Shown here piece by piece: positions 7,680 through 14,344 of a stretch of DNA of 19,899 bases. Each line of letters begins with the position of its first letter. The stretch's first letter is position 1. The notes below the pieces were generated by a model. It searched no databases. It saw only the letters and a program-made list of their open reading frames with translations, and was not told where the DNA came from. The translations under genes and the position numbers were made by a program. Source of the stretch: Candidatus Cloacimonadota bacterium (GTDB taxonomy: Bacteria > Cloacimonadota > Cloacimonadia > Cloacimonadales > Cloacimonadaceae); NCBI GenBank assembly GCA_023228285.1, contig JALOBM010000039.1:1-19899 (forward strand), in the 5' to 3' direction.

Positions 7680-8851
7680 CTTCATACTTTTTGGAAGTTG
7701 ACCACTTTCATATCTGTAAAAGCGGTTATCTCTCCTGCGGAGACACTTTCTACAGCATAAAAAATGAGAATGGTATTATATGTGTGCTTGCAGATGGTTT
7801 GGGAAGCGGAATCAAAGCCAGCGTGCTTTCCACGCTTACCACCACAATGGCCGCAGGATTTATGTCCTCGAAAGTTGATATCAAGCGCGCTGCGGAGATC
7901 ATCCTGGAAACACTCCCCGTATGCTCATATAGAAAGATAGGATATAGTACCTTTACCATCATAGAGGCCAGCAATAGCGGTCACATCAGGGTTATTGAGC
8001 ACGACAATCCACCCTATGTGTTATTGAGAGATGGCAACAGCTTTCCAGTGGAAAAACAGGAGATACCTATCAAGACCTTCCGCAAAAGCCACTTATACTA
8101 TTCAGAACTGGACCTTTTGCCCGGCGACAGAGTAGTGTATTTCTCTGATGGCGTCACTCAATCCGGAATGGGACTACCTCACCTCCCCTTGGGATGGCAG
8201 GAAAGCGGAGTTGAAAAGTATCTGGAGAAGCTGCTCAAAGAAAGCCCTGCCATATCTGCCAGTGAGATATCTCGCAGAGTCACTTTTAAAGCGCGGGAAT
8301 ATGATGGAAACAAGGCAGCAGACGACATTAGTTGTGCCGCTCTCTATTTGCGTAATCCGCGTAGAACAATGCTTGTTACTGGCCCTCCCTACAAGAAGGA
8401 ACATGACAGCACATTGGCAGAAATCGTAAGCAGCTTTGATGGCAGAAAACTGGTTTGTGGAGGTACGACTGCTGCAATCCTTTCCCGGGAGTTGAAGACA
8501 CCCATAAAGGTGAATCTCAAAGAAATCAGGACCAATTCTGATGTGCCTCCCAGTGCCGAGATGAAGGGCTTCGATCTGGTGAGTGAGGGTACGATCACAT
8601 TATCCCGCTGTCTCAGCGCTCTGCAAGATGGCCTCTCTCCGGACAAGATGCCGAATAACGCTGTCAAACGCTTGATTACAATCCTTTTGGATAGCGATAT
8701 CATTGAATGCGTGGTGGGTACCAAGATCAACGATGCTCATCAAGATCCCGCTCTTCCCAAAGACCTGGAAATCCGCAGAAACTTGATGAAGCAATTCTGC
8801 AAAGTACTGGAAAGGAAGTATATGAAATCAACCAGGATCGTTTTCATATAG
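7676..8851 (+). CDS. SpoIIE/PP2C-type phosphatase linked to HydS
   Basis: Probable serine/threonine phosphatase acting as the output of the HydS sensor. The start is GTG at 7676, sharing GTGA with the hydS stop; AAGGA at 7662-7666 supports it and no ATG lies nearby. In 391 residues, the SpoIIE-type domain covers about 1-230: CGDTF (D23), LADGLGSG (D40), YFSDGVTQ (D158) and ADDISCAAL (D216/D217) supply the expected metal-binding aspartates. Residues about 231-391 form a second domain I cannot name, starting at TMLVTGPP and containing VCGGTTAAIL. Which protein it dephosphorylates is unknown; anti-sigma-antagonist-like or regulator targets are typical of the family, but none is encoded here. Last gene of the redox operon. 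Confidence 0.88.
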   Translation: MTSYFLEVDHFHICKSGYLSCGDTFYSIKNENGIICVLADGLGSGIKASVLSTLTTTMAAGFMSSKVDIKRAAEIILETLPVCSYRKIGYSTFTIIEASNSGHIRVIEHDNPPYVLLRDGNSFPVEKQEIPIKTFRKSHLYYSELDLLPGDRVVYFSDGVTQSGMGLPHLPLGWQESGVEKYLEKLLKESPAISASEISRRVTFKAREYDGNKAADDISCAALYLRNPRRTMLVTGPPYKKEHDSTLAEIVSSFDGRKLVCGGTTAAILSRELKTPIKVNLKEIRTNSDVPPSAEMKGFDLVSEGTITLSRCLSALQDGLSPDKMPNNAVKRLITILLDSDIIECVVGTKINDAHQDPALPKDLEIRRNLMKQFCKVLERKYMKSTRIVFI

Positions 8852-8882
8852 ATCCTGAAAGGTTTATAGAAAGTTAGCTTCC

Positions 8883-9287
8883 CTAGTGCCTGAAGATAAT
8901 TGCTATTTCCCTCTGTGCGCTTTCTGGGGAATCCGAAGCATGAGCCCCGTTATCCGTAATACCATCGCCATACAGAGCCCGAATAGTACCCGGTTTCCGC
9001 TTTTCGGGAATCACATCTCCAATGATCTCTCTGAGCAGATGGATAGCGTTCTCTCTTTCCAAGAGCAAGGCAACCGTATCTCCCGAACACATAAAGCTCT
9101 CCAACCGGGGATAGAAGTCCTTGTTCAGATGATCCGCATAAAAGAGCCGGCAAAGCTGTTCATCAAAGCGGAATAGTTTGATGTTCAATATATTAAAGCG
9201 ATGTTCCTCAAGTATGCTGATGATGTGCCCAACATGGTGATGGGCAACTGCGTTTGGTTTTATCAGAAAGAGACTGCGCTCGATCAT
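8883..9287 (-). CDS. ndk: Nucleoside diphosphate kinase
   Basis: Transfers the gamma-phosphate of ATP to nucleoside diphosphates through a phosphohistidine, balancing NTP and dNTP pools in the cytoplasm. At 134 residues the length is slightly short for the family. The N-terminal ERSLFLIKPNAV carries the phosphate-binding lysine K10, and the catalytic His is H116 in DNGAHASDS, where the usual HGSDS has alanine in place of glycine. Its start overlaps the stop of the upstream small gene by 4 nt (ATGA), so the two form a small minus-strand operon. It converges on the phosphatase gene with only 31 bp between them, and no clear terminator is visible there. Confidence 0.93.
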   Translation of the reverse strand: MIERSLFLIKPNAVAHHHVGHIISILEEHRFNILNIKLFRFDEQLCRLFYADHLNKDFYPRLESFMCSGDTVALLLERENAIHLLREIIGDVIPEKRKPGTIRALYGDGITDNGAHASDSPESAQREIAIIFRH

Positions 9288-9607
9288 CTCTTTACGTATA
9301 TGGTCTCTACATAATCCAGAGCAGCAACTTTAATTGAGATGTCGCGGTTTAAAACCTGACTCATTTTGACTTTATGGAGCAGAATCTCGGTCCAGATTTC
9401 AAAGACTTCGCCGGCTTTAAAATCCTGACCCGTATATAGCTTCAGCATATCCGGATAGAATTCATCCCGATCGGAATCGACCCGCGCGATCACGAGCTTT
9501 TGGGAATCTGCACAGAGGTCATATTCTTTATGCCGGATGTCTATCACGGCATAGCCCAGCTTCAAGAGGTTTTCAAAATTGATCTGTAATTCAGCGTTGT
9601 TCAGCAT
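9284..9607 (-). CDS. Hypothetical protein upstream of ndk
   Basis: Encodes 107 residues that I do not recognise. The ATG has a good GGGAG site about 8 nt upstream (9616-9620 on the minus strand), and the stop overlaps the ndk start by 4 nt, so it is very likely a real gene cotranscribed with ndk. The protein is soluble, without signal peptide or membrane segment, of mixed alpha/beta character and moderately acidic, with a single cysteine. No motif suggests catalysis. Cotranscription with ndk is the only functional hint. Confidence 0.75.
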   Translation of the reverse strand: MLNNAELQINFENLLKLGYAVIDIRHKEYDLCADSQKLVIARVDSDRDEFYPDMLKLYTGQDFKAGEVFEIWTEILLHKVKMSQVLNRDISIKVAALDYVETIYVKR

Positions 9608-9732
9608 CTTCGGAACTCCCGTTTAAATTTTCTCGACAGATTTGCATCTGCTTGATTTATTGGTATCCAAACTGAATTCCTTCTGCTTTACGTCAAGTAG
9701 AATTTCAGAAAAAACTACCATATGGAGTTAGG

Positions 9733-11745
9733 ATGTCCTCTTTCCAGATGCTAAGCGATTATGTGCCCGCCGGTGATCAGCCCCAAGCCATTGATGAACT
9801 TGTAAGCGGAGTACAAAACGGCAAACAGTTTCAAGTGCTTTTAGGGGTTACAGGTAGCGGAAAAACCTTCACCATCGCCAATGTGATACAGAAGCTGAAT
9901 CGCCCCACTTTGGTGCTCTCGCACAATAAAACCCTGGCCGCTCAGCTTTACGGTGAATTGAAACAACTATTCCCGGATAACGCTGTGGAGTACTTTATCT
10001 CCTATTACGACTATTATCAACCCGAAGCCTATATCCCAGGAAAAGACATCTATATAGAAAAGGACTCGGATATCAACTCCGAGATCGAGAAGCTAAGACT
10101 AAGGGCTACCATGAGCCTGATGGAACGCCGTGATGTGATTATTGTAGCTTCTGTGTCCTGCATATATGGCCTGGGTGTGCCCGAAGAGTATCGGGAAGCG
10201 CTGATCCGCCTGAAAGTAGGAATGCGGATGGAGCGGGAAGAATTGCTCAAAAAGCTCATTACGGCTCATTATTCCCGCAACGACATCGCATTCGAACGTG
10301 GAGCTTTCAGAGTCCGTGGAGATACCGTAGATATATATCCCGCCTATCTGGAGCACTGTTTGCGGGTGGAATTCTTTGGTGATGAAATCGTGAATCTGGA
10401 AAAGCTCCATCCCATATCATACAAGAGTTTGGGTGCGGTCGAGGAGTATCCGGTGTATCCCGCCATACACTTTATCATGAACGAGGATAAAATGGCGCAA
10501 GCATTGCACAACATTGAGTCCGAAATGAATCAGCGTGTACAATACTATCTGGACAATCAACGTTATGTGGAAGCAGACAGATTAAAACAACGCACCATGT
10601 TCGACATCGAAATGCTGCGTGAACTTGGCTTTTGCAGCGGCATCGAGAACTACAGTCGCCACCTCACGGGATCAGCAGCCGGAGAACCTCCAAACTGCCT
10701 TCTGGATTACTTCCCGAAAGACTTCCTCTTTGTGATCGACGAATCTCACGCAACCATACCCCAAGTTCATGGTATGTACGGCGGAGATTTCACACGCAAG
10801 AAGAACCTCATCGAATACGGTTTCAGATTGCCCTCTGCGTTTGATAACAGGCCGCTACGCTTTGATGAATTTGAGACCCATCTCAACAATGTGATCTTTG
10901 TCTCTGCCACTCCTTCAGCCTATGAATTGGAGAAGACGAACGGTGAGATCGTTGAGCAAGTGATTCGCCCCACAGGTCTCACAGATCCGGAAATTGAGGT
11001 AAAACCCATCAAGAATCAGGTGGATGACCTCATAGCGCAATCCAAGGAACGAGTGGCAAAAGGTCATAAAGTCTTGGTGATGACTCTCACAAAGCGTATG
11101 GCAGAAGACCTCAGCACATATCTGAACAAAGCCGGAGTGCGTAGCAAATACCTCCACAGCGATATAGACAGTATTGGCAGAGCGAAATTGATCCGAGAAT
11201 TGCGTTTGGGAGAATTTGACGTCCTGGTGGGAGTTAATCTCTTGCGCGAAGGGCTTGATCTGCCTGAAGTATCTTTAGTAGCCATTCTGGACGCCGATAA
11301 AACCGGTTTCCTGCGTTCTGCCCGATCCTTAATCCAAATCTCCGGCAGAGCTGCCCGTAATGTTGAGGGTAAGGTAGTATTCTATGCCGATGTGATTACC
11401 GATGCTATGCAACATACCATCGACGAGACCAACCGAAGGCGCAAAAAACAACTGGCTTACAACCTTGAACACGGTATTACTCCTACTACCATCATGAAAA
11501 CTGTAGAACAGATCATGCAATCAACCGCAATCGCAGAAGGCTACGAAAAGAAAGAAGAAGATGTAGATCAAAAGCCCCAAAAAGAAGAATTCCAAGAGTA
11601 TCTGGATCTGGATTCGGTATCCAAAGTACTGGAACTATTGAAAAAAGAAATGCAGAAAGCCGCTGCAAACTTGGATTTTGAACGTGCTGCGGAGTTGAGA
11701 GACAGAATCTGGGAATTGCAAAATTACAGTACCAAACCTGAATAA
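9733..11745 (+). CDS. uvrB: Excinuclease ABC subunit B
   Basis: UvrB is the damage-verifying helicase-like component of nucleotide excision repair; it is loaded by UvrA and recruits UvrC. The full 670-residue protein is present: Walker A GVTGSGKT (38-45), the beta-hairpin region YYDYYQPEAYIP that clamps one strand, the Walker B-side DESHATIPQ, SATPSAYE, the motif V/VI region GRAARN, and a C-terminal UVR coiled coil (about 625-660, FERAAELRDRI) for UvrC contact. GGAG at 9724-9727 precedes the ATG. It diverges from the ndk operon, sharing about 125 bp of upstream DNA. uvrA and uvrC are not in the window. Confidence 0.98.
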   Translation: MSSFQMLSDYVPAGDQPQAIDELVSGVQNGKQFQVLLGVTGSGKTFTIANVIQKLNRPTLVLSHNKTLAAQLYGELKQLFPDNAVEYFISYYDYYQPEAYIPGKDIYIEKDSDINSEIEKLRLRATMSLMERRDVIIVASVSCIYGLGVPEEYREALIRLKVGMRMEREELLKKLITAHYSRNDIAFERGAFRVRGDTVDIYPAYLEHCLRVEFFGDEIVNLEKLHPISYKSLGAVEEYPVYPAIHFIMNEDKMAQALHNIESEMNQRVQYYLDNQRYVEADRLKQRTMFDIEMLRELGFCSGIENYSRHLTGSAAGEPPNCLLDYFPKDFLFVIDESHATIPQVHGMYGGDFTRKKNLIEYGFRLPSAFDNRPLRFDEFETHLNNVIFVSATPSAYELEKTNGEIVEQVIRPTGLTDPEIEVKPIKNQVDDLIAQSKERVAKGHKVLVMTLTKRMAEDLSTYLNKAGVRSKYLHSDIDSIGRAKLIRELRLGEFDVLVGVNLLREGLDLPEVSLVAILDADKTGFLRSARSLIQISGRAARNVEGKVVFYADVITDAMQHTIDETNRRRKKQLAYNLEHGITPTTIMKTVEQIMQSTAIAEGYEKKEEDVDQKPQKEEFQEYLDLDSVSKVLELLKKEMQKAAANLDFERAAELRDRIWELQNYSTKPE

Positions 11746-12040
11746 CGAACTCAGTACCGACGAAAAACGGGATGCCCCAGGTAGTTATGATGCCTTGCTT
11801 AATCCTGTATGCTGAGAGATAATGATGCTGCAGCTACGGCACTTTCTTTCCGCTCTTCTTGAAGCTGAGTTGAACGGGATATAAGGCAGTTATCAAGCAG
11901 TGGTCACTCGATGATAACCCGATGATATCTGCATCGTCACCCGGTAATTCAAAGGGATAGACACGGCATTGGAGATGTGTTCTGTGAGGGAAATATTGGT
12001 AAGCTTACAGCATCTATGAATATCTGGAAAAATGAGAAAA
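11746..12040. other. Gene-poor stretch between uvrB and HU
   Basis: No gene is supported. Short frames lack ribosome binding sites and are broken by stops. A 7-bp inverted repeat GTTATCA / TGATAAC (11889-11895 and 11912-11918) with a 16-nt loop is the only structure noticed, and it has no T-run after it. The stretch may be the uvrB 3' untranslated region, since the first good terminator is at 12041. Confidence 0.5.
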
Positions 12041-12070
12041 GCAGAACCGAAGCTCTGCCTTTCTTTTTGG
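12031..12070 (-). terminator. Bidirectional terminator with UUCG loop
   Basis: Read on the minus strand, 12058-12041 folds into a 7-bp stem (GCAGAGC with GUUCUGC, one G-U pair) capped by the very stable cUUCGg tetraloop. A T-rich tract (TTTTCTCATTTTT) follows and A-rich sequence precedes it. It lies about 30 nt past the HU stop and should end HU transcription. On the plus strand the same hairpin is followed by CTTTCTTTTT, so it can also end uvrB transcripts. Confidence 0.8.
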
Positions 12071-12088
12071 TTGTCAAAATGTTAAGTA

Positions 12089-12364
12089 TTACTTTTTGAC
12101 AGCGTCTTTCAGTTTTTTACCCGCTTTGAAAACAGGAACTTTTCGTGCCGGAATCTTCAAAGGAGCTTTGGTTTTGGGATTGATGCCTTTACGAGCTTTG
12201 CGGTGTGCAACGCTGAAAGAGCCAAAACCAACCAGAGAAACCTTTCCGCCCTTTTTAAGGGTCAATGTGATTCCTTCAAGAACGGATGCAAGTGCAAGAC
12301 CGGCTACTTTTTGGGTTACGCCGGCATCGGACGCGATCTTTTTAACTAATTCATCTCTGCTCAT
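12089..12364 (-). CDS. hup: DNA-binding protein HU
   Basis: A 91-residue histone-like protein that bends and compacts DNA as a dimer. All family landmarks are seen: the helical N-terminal half starting SRDELVKKIA, the GFGSFSV turn, the DNA-binding arm R-KARKGINPKT with the intercalating proline (the IPARKVP stretch), and the lysine-rich end FKAGKKLKDAVKK. A perfect AGGAGG at 12369-12374 precedes the ATG, consistent with high expression. It is a single-gene unit facing away from the TPR lipoprotein gene, with a strong terminator downstream. HU versus IHF cannot be separated absolutely, but the sequence favours HU. Confidence 0.96.
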   Translation of the reverse strand: MSRDELVKKIASDAGVTQKVAGLALASVLEGITLTLKKGGKVSLVGFGSFSVAHRKARKGINPKTKAPLKIPARKVPVFKAGKKLKDAVKK

Positions 12365-12661
12365 TTTACCTCCTCTTGTAGTTTAGATAAGCGTTAGAGA
12401 TATTTCAAAGTATAGAGAATGCACTCTTATAAATTCTGTCAACCAAAAAAATCCGTTTGTAGCCTTGATTTGAGGCCGATTTGCCCGATTCGGGGCTTAC
12501 AAATATACATATAGTATTGCAAGACATTCACATAGGTAGTGTTCAAAATAATACACAAATATCCCTATTTTTTTTCAAGTCAAGGCTCTAGCCCCTATTT
12601 TTAAGTTGACAGAATCACCTCATTATAGATGATGCGCATAGAAAAAAAACTGGAGGATTTA

Positions 12662-13843
12662 ATGGTGAAACACAGAATTCCCGCTCTTGTCGCTCTAATG
12701 GTTTTGATACTTGTGAGCGCTTGCTCCTCAAATAAACAAATTGAAGTGGAACCTGAACCGACGAGAAACCCCCTTGTTCTTGCACGAGAAGCGGCCGCTG
12801 TCGGCGCAGAAAACTATGAAGGTGGCATGTTTGAGGCTGCAATAATGTCTTTTAATGAAGCGATTGAGCTCTTTACTGAAGCTGCTCCTACTGCATCCCC
12901 CGGCGATTCCATAGCTCAAAACATCGAAAGCATGCAGCTCAACATCGCAAAAACACATGTTGATCTGGCCTATGAAAGCATCGAAGCCAGCATGTATAAT
13001 GAAGCCATCCAACACTATGAAACCGCTCTGAATATCTACAAAAATCATGAACCAGTACGCATCAGCCAAACAGAACTGGACGACTATGTGAAAGGAGCGC
13101 TAAACAACCTCGCAATCGCATCCAAGAGTTCACACAAGTTTGAAGCTGCATTGGGTTATTACGACCAGCTTCTGGAAATGGATCCCAACAACGCCGACGT
13201 CCTGAATGCCAAGTTCTTCTTACTGAAGGATGATATCAAAGACAACGCTCGCGCTTTTCAGGTTTTGGAAGATTATGCCACTGTGTCCAACGATGCTTCT
13301 GCCTACATCATGTTAGCCGATGGTTATGCTCAAGCCGGCGACATCGAACAGGCAGAGAAAGCATATCTTAAAGCCGAAACTTTGCGTTCGGATGCTGACA
13401 CATTCACCCGCATTGCCAATTTCTATAGGGCAAACAGCCAATGGGAGAAAGCAAATATCTATCTTGAGAAATTAGTTGCAACCCAACCTGAAGCATCTAT
13501 CCTGGCAGTGGTTTATTCCCAGATCGGCCAGAACTATAATAAGTTAAACAACCGTAACAAAATGATAGAATACCTGGAAAAATCCGTGAATATCAATCCT
13601 GATCCCCGGATTGCCCTTTCCATAGCCGGACACTATAACAGTGTAAAGAACTGGGGTAAGGTTATTCAATACAGCACCATCGTGTTAAACTCAGAACCCA
13701 ACAACTCTGATGCCCGTATACTGCGTGGTATCTCCTACTATCAGCAAAAGAACAATACTGCAGCTAAAGCCGATTTAGAAAGACTCACGTCTGATCCCAA
13801 ATACGGGAACCAAGCTCAGGCTATCCTGAAGGCAATTAAGTAA
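12662..13843 (+). CDS. TPR-repeat lipoprotein
   Basis: A 393-residue exported lipoprotein built mostly of tetratricopeptide repeats, probably a protein-protein scaffold at the envelope. The start at 12662 is chosen over ATGs at 12629/12632 because GGAGG (12652-12656) precedes it and it begins a proper signal peptide: MVKHR, a hydrophobic stretch, then the lipobox VSAC with the lipidated C21. Serine at +2 suggests outer-membrane sorting by the E. coli rule. TPR-like helix pairs run through the rest, for example YNEAIQHYETAL, FEAALGYYDQLLEMDP, AYIMLADGYAQAG-IEQAEKAYLKA and a last pair near 350-385. It ends at a hairpin terminator. The partner is unknown. Confidence 0.88.
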   Translation: MVKHRIPALVALMVLILVSACSSNKQIEVEPEPTRNPLVLAREAAAVGAENYEGGMFEAAIMSFNEAIELFTEAAPTASPGDSIAQNIESMQLNIAKTHVDLAYESIEASMYNEAIQHYETALNIYKNHEPVRISQTELDDYVKGALNNLAIASKSSHKFEAALGYYDQLLEMDPNNADVLNAKFFLLKDDIKDNARAFQVLEDYATVSNDASAYIMLADGYAQAGDIEQAEKAYLKAETLRSDADTFTRIANFYRANSQWEKANIYLEKLVATQPEASILAVVYSQIGQNYNKLNNRNKMIEYLEKSVNINPDPRIALSIAGHYNSVKNWGKVIQYSTIVLNSEPNNSDARILRGISYYQQKNNTAAKADLERLTSDPKYGNQAQAILKAIK

Positions 13844-13861
13844 TAAACACAAAGCTATAGG

Positions 13862-13894
13862 CGGGCGGAATGCGTTTTCGTCCGCCGATTTTTT
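13862..13894 (+). terminator. Rho-independent terminator after TPR gene, abutting umuD
   Basis: A GC-rich inverted repeat (GGCGGA at 13864-13869 region against TCCGCC at 13881-13886, with the inner CG-TTTT-CG) is followed by six T residues (13889-13894). It should end the TPR transcript. The umuD start codon lies only 3 nt after the T-run, which is unusual. Confidence 0.75.
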
Positions 13895-13897
13895 AAT

Positions 13898-14344
13898 ATG
13901 AAGAAACTAAAGACGGACGGATCAATCAAGGCTATATACCAAAGTCGCGAAGGCACGAAAGTATCGCGACCGATTGTGGGTGCAATAGTCCCCGCCGGCT
14001 TCCCTTCACCTGCCCAAGACTATATTGAGGGCATGCTCGATATATCTGAGCATCTTATCCGCCATCCTTCTTCTACTTTCTTTATGTATGCAGACGGCTA
14101 TTCCATGATCGGTGCAGGTATTCAACCCGGTGATCTCTTGATAGTTGACCGCTCCATAGAAGCTCAATCCAACAGCATAATCATTGCAATTGTGGATAAT
14201 GAGCTTACGCTAAAGAGGTTGCGGATTGAGGACGGACAATACTGGTTGATCCCCGAAAATGAGGAATTCCAACCCATTCATATCGACGAGGAGATGGATT
14301 TCATCGTGTGGGGAGTTGTTACTTTTGTAATCCACCAGCTTTGA
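13898..14344 (+). CDS. umuD: UmuD-like self-cleaving S24 peptidase
   Basis: A LexA/UmuD-family serine protease that, in its relatives, cleaves itself when bound to RecA filaments after DNA damage; cleaved UmuD then joins UmuC in translesion polymerase V. In 148 residues: cleavage site A33-G34 leading into GFPSPAQDY, catalytic S69 in GYSMIGAG, and catalytic K106 in ELTLKRL. The spacing from cleavage Gly to Ser (35) and Ser to Lys (37) equals that of E. coli UmuD. There is no N-terminal HTH, so it is not LexA. No umuC follows. The ATG is the only in-frame start after the upstream stop at 13844, yet it has no Shine-Dalgarno site and sits right behind a terminator. Its stop overlaps the next gene's start. 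Confidence 0.92.
   Translation: MKKLKTDGSIKAIYQSREGTKVSRPIVGAIVPAGFPSPAQDYIEGMLDISEHLIRHPSSTFFMYADGYSMIGAGIQPGDLLIVDRSIEAQSNSIIIAIVDNELTLKRLRIEDGQYWLIPENEEFQPIHIDEEMDFIVWGVVTFVIHQL

Noticed and set aside
12096..12386. Plus-strand frame covering the HU gene
   Set aside because: Antisense shadow of HU, whose sequence, start and AGGAGG site are unambiguous.
13898..14344. Annotation as LexA
   Set aside because: There is no N-terminal winged-helix DNA-binding domain; only about 33 residues precede the cleavage site, as in UmuD.
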